DNA from: Tolumonas sp008015085 | Lineage (GTDB): Bacteria; Pseudomonadota; Gammaproteobacteria; Enterobacterales; Aeromonadaceae | NCBI GenBank assembly: GCA_029265125.1 | Contig: JAJUJX010000005.1 | Coordinates: 124,001 to 188,000 of the forward strand | Direction of reading: 5' to 3' | DNA length: 64,000 nt | Shown here: one piece after another, positions 26,633-36,261 of the stretch | Numbering within the stretch: position 1 is the first letter of the stretch | Layout: the number at the start of each line of letters is the position of its first letter | Notes under the pieces: model-generated | What the model was told of the DNA's origin: nothing | What the model saw: only the letters and a program-made list of their open reading frames with translations | Databases searched by the model: none | Translations under genes and position numbers: made by a program

Positions 26633-26978
26633 AAATGTTAATAAACAGCCTTTTTTGTTAGCTTTTCGTGAATTCACAAGCTATCAACGCCAAGTTACAT
26701 TGCGTTACAATTAACAATATTTAGAAAAAGATAGTCAATCAGCGCCAGCAACAAGATGATACCGATCTATAACCACTTGAATTGATTCAATGTAAACGTA
26801 ACCACAATATATTTCGCTGCAATACAGAAAACACAAAAATCTCGATTTTTGTTATAAATTTGTTGCCACAACTCACATTAACAATTATTCGCTATACACC
26901 TTTGTTCTGTGGGGCCGTACCATGATGAACACAAATAAGTGTATGCAGAATAAGGCTTAATTGTTCTTCTTCACGATT
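26633..26978. other. mglB-nuoA intergenic region
   Basis: No credible gene is seen in this AT-rich stretch. It holds a third gal-like half-palindrome at 26790-26805 (ATGTAAACGTAACCAC, three mismatches to the consensus). The divergent mglB and nuo transcripts start on either side. Confidence 0.35.
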
Positions 26979-27007
26979 TTGACATTCTCTCTGGCGACGC
27001 TTAATGT
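26979..27007 (+). promoter_or_regulatory. Candidate nuo operon promoter
   Basis: TTGACA at 26979-26984 and TAATGT at 27002-27007 are separated by 17 bases. Transcription would begin near 27014, leaving a leader of about 190 bases before nuoA. The -35 is perfect and the -10 moderate. Confidence 0.5.
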
Positions 27008-27013
27008 GTTTAG

Positions 27014-27202
27014 CTAGTCTGAAATGGAACTCGTGTGGACAACATAACCTGCCTTCGGATCAAGATGTGCAGAGCCCGCAACCCCGCCATTGTCACGATG
27101 ACCCGGCTGCCCGACTCCGTTAATTGCTGATCCTGTGTGACAGGATGTCTTATCCCGATACAGATAATTAAAGCGACAGAGTGGTTTTAACTGAGGTGGC
27201 AT
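27014..27202 (+). promoter_or_regulatory. Long nuo leader
   Basis: This GC-richer stretch between the candidate promoter and nuoA contrasts with the AT-rich DNA before it. It contains a hairpin ATCCTG-tgtga-CAGGAT at 27131-27147 and several C-rich blocks. I recognise no riboswitch class. An open frame on the opposite strand here (27014-27310) looks like a composition artefact. Confidence 0.35.
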
Positions 27203-27607
27203 ATGGCTGATCTGGCTCATAATGGCTCTTTTTTGTTTTATATAATTGCTGCAATTGGCTTGTGCAGCATCATGATTGGTTTGGCAGCCTTTCTCGGCGG
27301 CCGGGCCCAAGGCCGCAGTAAAAACAAACCTTTCGAGTCGGGTGTTGATTCTGTAGGCACCGCCCGTCTTCGCTTCTCCGCAAAGTTTTATCTGATTGCT
27401 ATGTTCTTCGTTATTTTCGACGTTGAAGCACTCTTTCTTTTTGCCTGGTCTGTCTCTGTGCGCGAAAGCGGATGGATCGGATTTATTGAGGCAGCCACTT
27501 TCATTGTGCTGTTACTGGTTGGGCTAGTCTATCTATGGCGCATTGGCGCTTTGGACTGGGCACCGGCAAAAAAACAGCCGTCTTCCAATATTGAGCAATC
27601 CAAGTAA
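27203..27607 (+). CDS. nuoA: NADH-quinone oxidoreductase subunit A
   Basis: This 134-residue membrane-arm subunit of complex I has three transmembrane helices (about residues 10-32, 65-87 and 95-115). The conserved loop FESGVDSVGTARLRFSAKFY near residue 43 lies by the quinone tunnel, and the FDVEALFLFAW segment is near 76. It is first of the nuoA-N operon with GAGGTGGC as ribosome binding site. Length is near that of E. coli NuoA (147). Confidence 0.96.
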   Translation: MADLAHNGSFLFYIIAAIGLCSIMIGLAAFLGGRAQGRSKNKPFESGVDSVGTARLRFSAKFYLIAMFFVIFDVEALFLFAWSVSVRESGWIGFIEAATFIVLLLVGLVYLWRIGALDWAPAKKQPSSNIEQSK

Positions 27608-27621
27608 CTGCGAGGCTTGTC

Positions 27622-28293
27622 ATGAAGTACACCCTGACCAGAATCGATCCGGATGCACCGATCGAACGTTATCCGGCTGAGAAGAAACAGACCGTTGATG
27701 ATCCCTTGCAGGAAGTTGGACGAGGCATATTGCTCGGCAAATTAGAAGACGTACTGCACTCAACTGTGAACTGGGGCCGTAAGAATTCACTCTGGCCTTA
27801 TAACTTTGGTATCTCCTGCTGTTATGTAGAGATGACCACCGCATTTACCGCGGTGCATGACGTTGCTCGCTTTGGTGCTGAAGTTATTCGTGCATCACCT
27901 CGTCAGGCGGATTTCATGGTCATTGCCGGTACTCCTTTCATCAAAATGGCGCCGGTTATTCAGCGTCTTTATGAACAACTGCTGGAACCTAAATGGGTGA
28001 TCAGCATGGGGGCCTGCGCTAATTCCGGCGGTATGTATGACATTTACTCGGTTGTACAGGGCGTTGATAAATTCCTGCCGGTCGATGTGTATATTCCTGG
28101 TTGCCCTCCCCGTCCGGAAGCTTTCTTACAGGCCTTACTGTTACTGCAAAAATCGATTGGTGAAGATCGCCGCCCATTGTCATGGGTTGTCGGTGATCAG
28201 GGTGTTTATCGCGCCCAGATGCCTTGTGAAAAAGAACTTTCCCGAGGTGAACGCATTGCGGTAACCAATCTGCCAACACCGGATAAGTTGTAA
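27622..28293 (+). CDS. nuoB: NADH-quinone oxidoreductase subunit B
   Basis: This 223-residue subunit carries cluster N2, the last iron-sulfur cluster before quinone. The ligands are visible: tandem cysteines in GISCCYVEM near residue 66, a cysteine in GACANSGGMYD near 131, and one in PGCPPRPEA near 161. It sits at the junction of the peripheral and membrane arms. Length matches E. coli NuoB (220). The gene begins 14 bases after nuoA. Confidence 0.96.
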   Translation: MKYTLTRIDPDAPIERYPAEKKQTVDDPLQEVGRGILLGKLEDVLHSTVNWGRKNSLWPYNFGISCCYVEMTTAFTAVHDVARFGAEVIRASPRQADFMVIAGTPFIKMAPVIQRLYEQLLEPKWVISMGACANSGGMYDIYSVVQGVDKFLPVDVYIPGCPPRPEAFLQALLLLQKSIGEDRRPLSWVVGDQGVYRAQMPCEKELSRGERIAVTNLPTPDKL

Positions 28294-28303
28294 GGGCCCA
28301 ATT

Positions 28304-30112
28304 ATGATCAAGCTGACACAACAATTTCCGATTAATCCTGACATGCAGCTATGGCAGACCCGTAATTTGCAGGATGCTCCTGTCGTTCAGGAACTGTTGC
28401 ACCGTTTTCCGCATGACATTCTGCATGTGCAAGATACCCGCATGGGCATTCCTGTTGTCTGGATCAAACGGGAAGTTCTGCTGAATGCCATCCGTTATCT
28501 GCGTCATGCGCCAAAGCCATTCGTGATGCTATACGACCTGCATGCCACAGATGAGCGTCTGCGTACCCATCGTCAGGGTTTGCCAACGTCTGAATTCACT
28601 ATGTTCTACCACTTGCTGTCGATTGAGCGAAACAGCGATGTGATCTTGAAAGTACCGCTGATGGAAAGTGATTTGAAGATGCCGTCCATCACCGGTGAAT
28701 TCCAGAATGCCAACTGGTATGAGCGCGAAGTCTGGGATCTGTTCGGTATTCACTTTGATGGTCACCCGCATCTGATCCGCATCATGATGCCGCGTAACTG
28801 GCAAGGACATCCGCTGCGAAAAGATTACCCTGCCCGCGCCACCGAATTTGAACCTTTCATGCTGGACGAGATGCGTCAGGATGAAGCGCAGGAACAGTTG
28901 CTATTCAAGCCGGAAGAATGGGGCATGAAACGCGGTACCAGCAGCGAAGATTACATGTTCCTGAACCTTGGTCCGAACCACCCTTCCGCACACGGTGCCT
29001 TCCGTATCGTCTTGCAGCTCGATGGTGAGGAGATACTCGATTGCGTACCGGATATTGGTTACCACCATCGTGGGGCCGAGAAAATGGGTGAACGACAGTC
29101 ATGGCACAGCTACATCCCTTACACCGACCGGGTGGAATACCTCGGCGGGGTGATGAATAACCTGCCATATGTCTTGTCAGTGGAAAAACTGGCCGGCATC
29201 GAAGTGCCGGATCGCGTGAAATACATCCGCATCATGATGTCAGAGCTGTTCCGCATTAACAGTCATCTGCTGTTCCTCGGTACTTATATTCAGGACGTCG
29301 GTGCCATGACACCGGTGTTCTATGCCTTCACCGACCGGCAGAAGATCTACAACATCATTGAGGCCGTGACAGGGGCGCGTATGCACCCATCCTGGTTCCG
29401 TATCGGCGGTGTGGCACACGATTTACCTGTGGGCTGGCAACGGCTGGTAAAAGAGAACCTGCTCGACTGGCTGCCAGAGCGTCTGGACAGTTATGTCAAA
29501 GCCGCTCTCAAAAACAGCGTACTGATGGCCAGAACCGTCGGCGTTGCAACCTATAACACCGAACAGGCACTGAGCTGGGGCGTAACAGGTGCCGGTCTGC
29601 GTGCAACCGGGCTTAACTTTGACCTGCGTAAATGGCGACCTTACTCCGGCTACGAAATGTTTGATTTCGATGTACCGGTGGGTCAAAACGGTGACGCATA
29701 TGATCGTGCCATGGTGCGCGTGGAAGAGATCCGCCAGAGCATGCGCATCATTGAGCAGTGCATGCACAACATGCCGGAAGGCCCATTCAAAGCCGACCAT
29801 CCGCTCACGACACCGCCACCGAAAGAGCGTACGTTGCAGCACATTGAAACGCTGATCAATCACTTCCTGCAGGTTTCCTGGGGGCCGATCATGCCGGCAC
29901 AGGAGTCGTTCCAGATGATTGAAGCTACCAAAGGTGCCAACAGTTACTACCTGACCAGTGATGGCAGCACTATGAGCTACCGCACCCGAATCAGAACGCC
30001 AAGTTTTGCCCATTTGCAGCAGATCCCGTCAGTGATCCGCGGTCAGCTGGTGTCAGATCTGATTGTGTATCTGGGTAGTATCGATTTCGTTATGTCAGAT
30101 GTGGATCGCTAA
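28304..30112 (+). CDS. nuoCD: NADH-quinone oxidoreductase fused subunit C/D
   Basis: This 602-residue protein fuses NuoC (about residues 1-185, with NWYEREVWDLFGIHFDGHPHLIRI near 135-160) to NuoD (about 205-602, with LNLGPNHPSAHGAFRI near 222 and the quinone-site region after it). The fusion is the form seen in E. coli and close relatives and supports a gammaproteobacterial origin. The protein forms part of the quinone-reducing module with NuoB and NuoI. The NuoD C-terminal SIDFVMSDVDR is typical. It follows nuoB by 10 bases. Confidence 0.96.
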   Translation: MIKLTQQFPINPDMQLWQTRNLQDAPVVQELLHRFPHDILHVQDTRMGIPVVWIKREVLLNAIRYLRHAPKPFVMLYDLHATDERLRTHRQGLPTSEFTMFYHLLSIERNSDVILKVPLMESDLKMPSITGEFQNANWYEREVWDLFGIHFDGHPHLIRIMMPRNWQGHPLRKDYPARATEFEPFMLDEMRQDEAQEQLLFKPEEWGMKRGTSSEDYMFLNLGPNHPSAHGAFRIVLQLDGEEILDCVPDIGYHHRGAEKMGERQSWHSYIPYTDRVEYLGGVMNNLPYVLSVEKLAGIEVPDRVKYIRIMMSELFRINSHLLFLGTYIQDVGAMTPVFYAFTDRQKIYNIIEAVTGARMHPSWFRIGGVAHDLPVGWQRLVKENLLDWLPERLDSYVKAALKNSVLMARTVGVATYNTEQALSWGVTGAGLRATGLNFDLRKWRPYSGYEMFDFDVPVGQNGDAYDRAMVRVEEIRQSMRIIEQCMHNMPEGPFKADHPLTTPPPKERTLQHIETLINHFLQVSWGPIMPAQESFQMIEATKGANSYYLTSDGSTMSYRTRIRTPSFAHLQQIPSVIRGQLVSDLIVYLGSIDFVMSDVDR

Positions 30113-30114
30113 TT

Positions 30115-30615
30115 ATGAGTCATCAATGCCAATGTCAAAACACGCCGTTTGTGCTTTCTGATTCCGAGCGAGCGGCGATACAGCACGAGATGCATCACTA
30201 TGAAGATCCGCGTGCTGCCAGTATCGAAGCACTGAAAATTGTGCAGAAGGAACGCGGCTGGGTACCTGATGGTGCCATTACATCCATTGCTGAAGTATTG
30301 GGTATCCCCGCTTCAGACGTTGAAGGCGTTGCGACCTTCTACAGCCAGATTTTCCGCCAGCCAGTCGGCCGTCACATCATCCGTTACTGTGACAGCGTGG
30401 TGTGTTTCATCAATGGGTATGAAACCATCCAGCAAAAACTGGAGCAAAAACTGGGGATCAAACCAGGTCAGACCACGGCCGATCAGCGTTTTACATTGCT
30501 GCCGGTCTGCTGTCTGGGAAACTGCGATAAAGGCCCGAACATGATGATTGATGATGATTTACACGGTCATCTGGATGCGGACAAAATCGACGAACTGCTG
30601 GAGCAATACCCATGA
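30115..30615 (+). CDS. nuoE: NADH-quinone oxidoreductase subunit E
   Basis: This 166-residue thioredoxin-like subunit holds the [2Fe-2S] cluster N1a. The four cysteine ligands are in CDSVVC (near residues 92-97) and CCLGNC (near 133-137), with the spacing of E. coli NuoE. The amino-terminal helical part contains ALKIVQKERGWVP. It forms the NADH-oxidising tip with NuoF and NuoG. The nuoF start overlaps its stop by ATGA. Confidence 0.96.
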   Translation: MSHQCQCQNTPFVLSDSERAAIQHEMHHYEDPRAASIEALKIVQKERGWVPDGAITSIAEVLGIPASDVEGVATFYSQIFRQPVGRHIIRYCDSVVCFINGYETIQQKLEQKLGIKPGQTTADQRFTLLPVCCLGNCDKGPNMMIDDDLHGHLDADKIDELLEQYP

Positions 30616-31946
30616 TCCGAACCGCAGAATCTCACCCCCTCACCTGGCGGTTGCGTGTAGATCAGCAGCCAGTCTGGTTTGAAGAATACCGGGCTAAACA
30701 GGGCTATGTTGGTGCGGAAAAAGCGCTGACGATGGCACCGACAGCCGTCACTGATCAGGTAAAAAATGCCGGATTACGCGGCCGTGGTGGTGCAGGCTTC
30801 CCCACTGGTGTGAAGTGGAGTCTGGTGCCGATGGACCCGAAATTCGACAAAAAATACATTCTGTGTAATGCCGATGAAATGGAGCCCGGCACCTACAAAG
30901 ATCGTTTGCTGATGGAACAGCTCCCTCACCAGTTGATTGAAGGCATGCTGATTGGTGCCTATGCCCTTCAGGCTTATCGTGGTTACATCTTCCTACGTGG
31001 TGAGTATGTCGTAGCGGCTGAACGGCTGCGTCATGCGATTGATGAAGCAACCAAAGCGGGTTTCCTCGGCAAAAACATTCTCGGTACCGGCTTTAACTTT
31101 GAATTGTTTGTCCACACCGGCGCTGGCCGTTATATCTGCGGTGAAGAAACGGCACTTATTAACTCTCTGGAAGGTCGCCGTGCGAACCCTCGCGCTAAAC
31201 CGCCGTTCCCGGCGCTGGCTGGAGCCTGGGGCAAACCAACCTGTGTCAATAACGTCGAAACACTGAATAATGTGCCCGCCATCATGCTGAATGGGGTGGA
31301 TTGGTATAAAGGGCTGTCTGCCGGTAAAAGTAACGATGCAGGCACTAAGCTAATGGGGTTCTCCGGCAAGGTCAAAAATCCGGGTTTATGGGAACTGCCA
31401 TTTGGCACTACGGCCCGTGAAGTGCTGGAGGATTATGCCGGCGGTATGCGTGATGGCCTGACACTGAAAGCCTGGCAACCCGGTGGTGCCGGCACCGATT
31501 TTCTGTTGGAACAGCACCTTGATTTACCGATGGATTTTGACTCTATCGGTAAAGCGGGCAGCCGTCTCGGTACCGCGTTGGCGATGGCCGTGGATAACGA
31601 AGTCAACATGGTGTCGCTGACACTGAATCTGGAAAAATTCTTTGCCCGTGAATCCTGTGGCTGGTGCACACCGTGCCGTGAAGGTCTGCCATGGAGCGTC
31701 AAGCTACTGCAGGCCATCGATAATGGCGAAGGGCAAAAAGGCGATATCGAGACACTGGAGAAACTCTGCCGCGATTTAGGGCCGGGTAAAACCTTCTGTG
31801 CACACGCGCCCGGTGCAGTTGAACCATTGCAAAGTGCCATCAAGTATTTCAGATCAGAATTTGAAGCAGGGATCACTAGTGAGCCACAGCTGGCATCACC
31901 GATTCCAACCGGAATCCAACCTAACCTGCTAAATGAGCGCTGGTAA
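30612..31946 (+). CDS. nuoF: NADH-quinone oxidoreductase subunit F
   Basis: This 444-residue flavoprotein oxidises NADH. The FMN/NADH glycine loop GLRGRGGAGFPTGVKW is near residue 54, YICGEETALINSLEG near 176 is also in the flavin site, and the [4Fe-4S] N3 ligands are in ESCGWCTPCREG near 350 with a distal cysteine in KTFCAHAPGA near 395. Length equals E. coli NuoF (445). Translation is coupled to nuoE. Confidence 0.96.
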   Translation: MIRTAESHPLTWRLRVDQQPVWFEEYRAKQGYVGAEKALTMAPTAVTDQVKNAGLRGRGGAGFPTGVKWSLVPMDPKFDKKYILCNADEMEPGTYKDRLLMEQLPHQLIEGMLIGAYALQAYRGYIFLRGEYVVAAERLRHAIDEATKAGFLGKNILGTGFNFELFVHTGAGRYICGEETALINSLEGRRANPRAKPPFPALAGAWGKPTCVNNVETLNNVPAIMLNGVDWYKGLSAGKSNDAGTKLMGFSGKVKNPGLWELPFGTTAREVLEDYAGGMRDGLTLKAWQPGGAGTDFLLEQHLDLPMDFDSIGKAGSRLGTALAMAVDNEVNMVSLTLNLEKFFARESCGWCTPCREGLPWSVKLLQAIDNGEGQKGDIETLEKLCRDLGPGKTFCAHAPGAVEPLQSAIKYFRSEFEAGITSEPQLASPIPTGIQPNLLNERW

Positions 31947-32000
31947 TTGCCTGTTCGATGAATGACTCATCGGACATACAGAAAAGGAAATGATGTAGCT

Positions 32001-34727
32001 ATGGCCACAATTCATGTAGACGGCAAAGAATATGAGGTAAATGGCGCCGATAACCTGCTGGAGGCATGTCTGTCTCTGGGGTTAGATGTGCCCTATTTCT
32101 GCTGGCATCCGGCACTGGGTAGTGTGGGTGCATGTCGGCAATGTGCAGTAAAACAGTTTAATGGTCCGGATGATAAACGCGGTCGTCTGGTCATGTCATG
32201 TATGGCACCCGCCAGCGATGGAACCTATATTTCCATCGAGGATGCCGAAGCGGTTGAGTTTCGTAAAAGTGTTAACGAATGGATGATGCTGAACCATCCT
32301 CATGACTGCCCAGTGTGTGAGGAAGGCGGCGCCTGTCATCTGCAGGATATGACGGTCATGACCGGCCATAACACCCGAAAATACCGCTTCACGAAACGTA
32401 CACATGAAAATCAGGATCTCGGCCCATTCATTAATCATGAAATGAACCGATGCATCGCCTGCTACCGTTGTGTGCGTTATTACAAAGACTATGCTGATGG
32501 CAGTGATTTAGGCGTTTACGGTGCACATGACAACGTCTATTTTGGCCGGACAGAGTCAGGTACGCTGGAAAGCGAATTCTCCGGCAACCTGGTTGAAGTT
32601 TGCCCAACCGGCGTATTTACCGATAAAACACAGTCTGCCCACTTTAACCGTAAATGGGATATGCAGTTCGCGCCCAGCATCTGCCACGGCTGCAGCCTCG
32701 GCTGTAACATCAGCCCCGGTGAACGCTATGGTGAATTGCGTCGTATCGAAAACCGCTATCACGGCGGCATTAACCACTACTTCCTCTGTGACCGTGGACG
32801 CTTTGGTTATGGCTATGTCAACCTGCCGGAACGCCCTTACAAAGCTTATCATCGCCATGAAAATCAGCTCTTTGAGCTGAGCACCACAGAAGTTGTCGAA
32901 AAAGTGGCTGACGTCTTGCGCCGCACAAAACGTGTTGCCGGAATCGGTTCACCGCGAGCCTGTGTAGAAAGTAATTTCATGCTGCGCGAGCTGGTGGGCG
33001 CAGAACACTACTCCAGTGGTATTGCTGCAGCAGAATGGCAAACACTGCAAAAAATGACCGAACTGTTGGAGCGCAGCGGCGCACATATTCCTACTCTGCG
33101 TGAAATCGAAAACTGCGATGCCATTTTAGTGCTGGGGGAAGATTTAACCCAGACTGCAGCCCGCATGGCATTAGCTGTACGTCAGGCAGTCAAAGGCAAA
33201 GCCCGCCAGATGGCTACCGACCTGAAGGTTGATGTCTGGCAAGTGGCCGCTATTCAGAACATCGGCCAGCAGGATCGCTTCCCGCTTTATCTGACCAGTG
33301 TTGACAGCACCCGCTTAGATGATGTGGCGTGCCTGCATTTCCACGCCGCCTACAGCGATCAGGCTCGTCTCGGTTTTGCCGTTGCGCATCTGCTGGATAA
33401 GAGTGCACCGGCTGTACCTTATGCCGATGATAATCTGATGGCTCAGGCTCAGAAGATTGCAGATGGTCTGTCACAGGCCAAACGACCACTCATCATTACA
33501 GGAACCTCAGCTCAAACGCCTGCACTGCTGGATGCCACCGCGAATATCGTGCGTGCTCTGCAACAGCAAAATGCCAATGTGAATCTGTCACTGGTTGCCT
33601 CAGAAGCGAACAGTGTAGGCTCTGCGTTGCTCGGTGGTAAAACGCTGGAGCAGATGCTGCATGAAGTAGAACAAGGCCATATTGATACATTGATTGTGAT
33701 GGAGAATGACCTGTTCCGCCGGGCGCCCTCTTCCCGAATCAAAGCTGCCCTGGCTAAAGTTCAACAACTGATAGTGCTCGACCACCAGCAAACCGAACTG
33801 GTACAGATGGCTGACTGGGTATTACCAGCATCAACCTTTGCAGAAGCTGACGGAACCTTGATAAATAACGAAGGTCGTGCCCAACGCTTCTTCCAGGTCT
33901 TCGATCCTTCCTTCTACGACACGACCCGCTCCGTCAAAGAAAGCTGGCACTGGTTGCATGTGCTGATCAACCTGCAGATCCACCGTCGAATGGATTGGGG
34001 CGATCTGGATGAAATTATCACTCGTTGTGCCGAAGCTGTACCCACTCTGCACGGTATGATTGATGCGGCACCCAATGCCAAATTCCGTATCAAAGGTCTG
34101 AAGCTGGCCCGCTCGCCGCACCGTTACAGTGGCCGCACCTCAATGCGCGCCGATATCAACGTGCATGAACCACAGGCAGCTCAAGATACTGACTCTGCAT
34201 TTACCTTCTCAATGGAAGGGTATATCGGCAGCCGTGAAGCTTTCCAGCAAGTTCCGTTTGCCTGGGCACCAGGCTGGAACTCCCCTTCTGCATGGAACAA
34301 ATTCCAGGATGAAGTCGGCGGCCATCTGCGTGCCGGCGATCCAGGGACCCGACTGTTTGAAACGGCCGCTGCAGGGATCAGCAATTACCGTACTGATATC
34401 CCGGCGGTTTACACACCGACGGATGCGAAACAAATCGTTGCTTACTGGCAGCTGTTTGGTAGCGACGAGCTGACTCAGCGCTCACCGGTTATGCAAGAAC
34501 GCATGGCAAGCCCGGCGCTATATCTGAGTGAAGATGATGCCGCACAGCTTAAATTGCAGGAAGGAACCAGTGTCAGCTTCAACTGGGACGGACAACAATT
34601 CGAGCTGCCGGTAAAAATCAGTCATCACCTGGCTGATGGTCTGATTGGTCTGCCACTCGGCGTCGCTCCGTTCGTACCGGCTATGCTGGCGGCCACCATT
34701 GATAACTTGCAGGAGGTCAGAACATGA
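32001..34727 (+). CDS. nuoG: NADH-quinone oxidoreductase subunit G
   Basis: This 908-residue subunit carries several iron-sulfur clusters that pass electrons from NuoF to NuoI. The amino-terminal ferredoxin fold has cysteines in YFCWHPALGSVGACRQC. An HPHDCPVCEEGGAC motif is near residue 99, CIACYRC near 151 and CPTG near 205. The fourth-cluster set of the N7 type, CHGCSLGCN (near 228), is present with its distal Cys in FLCDRG, as in E. coli. A molybdopterin-oxidoreductase-like body fills the rest. I start it at ATG 32001 (MATIHVDGKE), not at an upstream ATG at 31962, because the protein then aligns from residue 1 with E. coli NuoG (908). Confidence 0.96.
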   Translation: MATIHVDGKEYEVNGADNLLEACLSLGLDVPYFCWHPALGSVGACRQCAVKQFNGPDDKRGRLVMSCMAPASDGTYISIEDAEAVEFRKSVNEWMMLNHPHDCPVCEEGGACHLQDMTVMTGHNTRKYRFTKRTHENQDLGPFINHEMNRCIACYRCVRYYKDYADGSDLGVYGAHDNVYFGRTESGTLESEFSGNLVEVCPTGVFTDKTQSAHFNRKWDMQFAPSICHGCSLGCNISPGERYGELRRIENRYHGGINHYFLCDRGRFGYGYVNLPERPYKAYHRHENQLFELSTTEVVEKVADVLRRTKRVAGIGSPRACVESNFMLRELVGAEHYSSGIAAAEWQTLQKMTELLERSGAHIPTLREIENCDAILVLGEDLTQTAARMALAVRQAVKGKARQMATDLKVDVWQVAAIQNIGQQDRFPLYLTSVDSTRLDDVACLHFHAAYSDQARLGFAVAHLLDKSAPAVPYADDNLMAQAQKIADGLSQAKRPLIITGTSAQTPALLDATANIVRALQQQNANVNLSLVASEANSVGSALLGGKTLEQMLHEVEQGHIDTLIVMENDLFRRAPSSRIKAALAKVQQLIVLDHQQTELVQMADWVLPASTFAEADGTLINNEGRAQRFFQVFDPSFYDTTRSVKESWHWLHVLINLQIHRRMDWGDLDEIITRCAEAVPTLHGMIDAAPNAKFRIKGLKLARSPHRYSGRTSMRADINVHEPQAAQDTDSAFTFSMEGYIGSREAFQQVPFAWAPGWNSPSAWNKFQDEVGGHLRAGDPGTRLFETAAAGISNYRTDIPAVYTPTDAKQIVAYWQLFGSDELTQRSPVMQERMASPALYLSEDDAAQLKLQEGTSVSFNWDGQQFELPVKISHHLADGLIGLPLGVAPFVPAMLAATIDNLQEVRT

Positions 34728-35695
34728 CAATGTCTGCAGAAATAATCGATTTACTCATCGCCATCGGTAAAGCGCTGATCATCTTAGTGGTGGTCGTCGG
34801 TATTGGTGCTTTTATGAGCTTTATCGAACGCCGGTTACTCGGCCTCTGGCAGGATCGTTACGGTCCGAACCGGGTTGGCCCCGGAGGTATTTTCCAGCTG
34901 GTTGCGGACATGATCAAAATGTTCTTCAAGGAGGACTGGATCCCACCATTTGCTGACCGGCTCATCTTTGTGCTGGCGCCGATGATTGCATTCAGCTCTT
35001 TCCTGATTGCCTTTGCGATTGTGCCGATTACTCCTGACTGGGGTGTGGCTGACCTGAATATCGGGATCCTGTTCTTTTTCGCAATCGCCAGTTTAGCGGT
35101 GTATGCGGTGCTGTTCGCAGGCTGGTCCAGCAACAACAAATATTCACTGCTGGGTAGCTTACGTGCTTCAGCGCAGACACTGAGTTATGAAGTATTTCTC
35201 GGTCTGTCTCTGATGGGGATTGTCGTTCAGACCGGTTCTTTCAATCTGCGCGATATCGTTGAAGCACAGAGTCATGTCTGGAACATCATTCCGCAATTCT
35301 TCGGTTTTGTGACCTTTGCGTTTGCCGGTGTGGCCGTCACGCACCGTCATCCATTCGACCAGCCGGAAGCAGAACAGGAACTGGCCGACGGTTATCACAT
35401 CGAATATTCCGGCATGAAATGGGGGATGTTCTTCGTCGGTGAATATATTGGGATTGTGGTGATTTCAGCCCTGCTGGTGACTTTATTCTTCGGCGGCTGG
35501 CATGGTCCATTTCTGCCTCCGATCGTCTGGTTTGCCCTGAAAACCGGCTTCTTCATGATGTTATTCATTTTGTTGCGGGCATCGTTGCCACGTCCTCGTT
35601 ACGACCAGGTTATGTCTTTCGGCTGGAAAATTTGTCTGCCACTGACGTTGCTTAACCTGTTGGTAACAGGTGCTCTGGTGTTGTTGGCGCAGTGA
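34724..35695 (+). CDS. nuoH: NADH-quinone oxidoreductase subunit H
   Basis: This 323-residue membrane subunit lies at the foot of the quinone tunnel. It has eight or so hydrophobic helices. The conserved loops ERRLLGLWQDRYGPNRVGPGG near residue 35, HRHPFDQPEAEQELADGYHIEYSG near 205, and RASLPRPRYDQ near 286 are all present. The start overlaps nuoG by ATGA; a second ATG two codons on is also possible. Length matches E. coli NuoH (325). Confidence 0.96.
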   Translation: MTMSAEIIDLLIAIGKALIILVVVVGIGAFMSFIERRLLGLWQDRYGPNRVGPGGIFQLVADMIKMFFKEDWIPPFADRLIFVLAPMIAFSSFLIAFAIVPITPDWGVADLNIGILFFFAIASLAVYAVLFAGWSSNNKYSLLGSLRASAQTLSYEVFLGLSLMGIVVQTGSFNLRDIVEAQSHVWNIIPQFFGFVTFAFAGVAVTHRHPFDQPEAEQELADGYHIEYSGMKWGMFFVGEYIGIVVISALLVTLFFGGWHGPFLPPIVWFALKTGFFMMLFILLRASLPRPRYDQVMSFGWKICLPLTLLNLLVTGALVLLAQ

Positions 35696-35705
35696 GGTAA
35701 AGACC

Positions 35706-36248
35706 GTGAAAATTAAAAATATAGTAAAAGGTGTCGGAACCCAGCTTCGCAGTCTCGCGATGGTGTTTTCACATGCGTTCCGCCCACGTGACACTCTGTG
35801 TTATCCCGAAGAAAAAGTACCGTTGGCTCCACGTTATCGCGGACGCATTGTGCTGACCCGCGATCCAGATGGTGACGAACGCTGCGTAGCCTGCAACCTG
35901 TGTGCGGTGGCTTGCCCGGTCAGTTGTATCTCGCTGCAAAAAGCAGAACGGGAAGATGGTCGCTGGTATCCGGAGTTTTTCCGCATCAACTTCTCCCGTT
36001 GCATTTTCTGTGGTCTGTGCGAAGAGGCTTGCCCAACCACCGCGATCCAACTTACCCCTGATTTTGAAATGGGCGAATATCGCCGTCAGGATCTGGTCTA
36101 TGAAAAAGAAGATCTGCTGATTAGTGGCCCCGGCAAATATCCGGATTACAACTTCTACCGCGTCAGTGGTATGGCGATTGATGGCAAACCGAAAGGGTCT
36201 GCCCAGAAAGAAGCCACCCCAATTGATGTGAAAAGTATTCTGCCGTAA
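35706..36248 (+). CDS. nuoI: NADH-quinone oxidoreductase subunit I
   Basis: This 180-residue subunit has two [4Fe-4S] ferredoxin motifs, CVACNLCAVACPVSC near residue 60 and CIFCGLCEEACPTTA near 99 (clusters N6a and N6b), which feed N2 in NuoB. I use the GTG at 35706, preceded by GAGGT, instead of an upstream in-frame ATG at 35670 that would overlap the end of nuoH; the length then equals E. coli NuoI (180). Confidence 0.95.
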   Translation: MKIKNIVKGVGTQLRSLAMVFSHAFRPRDTLCYPEEKVPLAPRYRGRIVLTRDPDGDERCVACNLCAVACPVSCISLQKAEREDGRWYPEFFRINFSRCIFCGLCEEACPTTAIQLTPDFEMGEYRRQDLVYEKEDLLISGPGKYPDYNFYRVSGMAIDGKPKGSAQKEATPIDVKSILP

Positions 36249-36261
36249 GGAGCCAGCGGAT

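Noticed and set aside
27014..27310. Antisense frame over the nuo leader and nuoA start
   Set aside because: No recognisable protein; it overlaps nuoA and the leader, and the GC-rich stretch explains the lack of stops.
29423..30013. Antisense frame of 196 codons over nuoCD
   Set aside because: It is a shadow of the GC-rich nuoCD reading frame, without a start signal.
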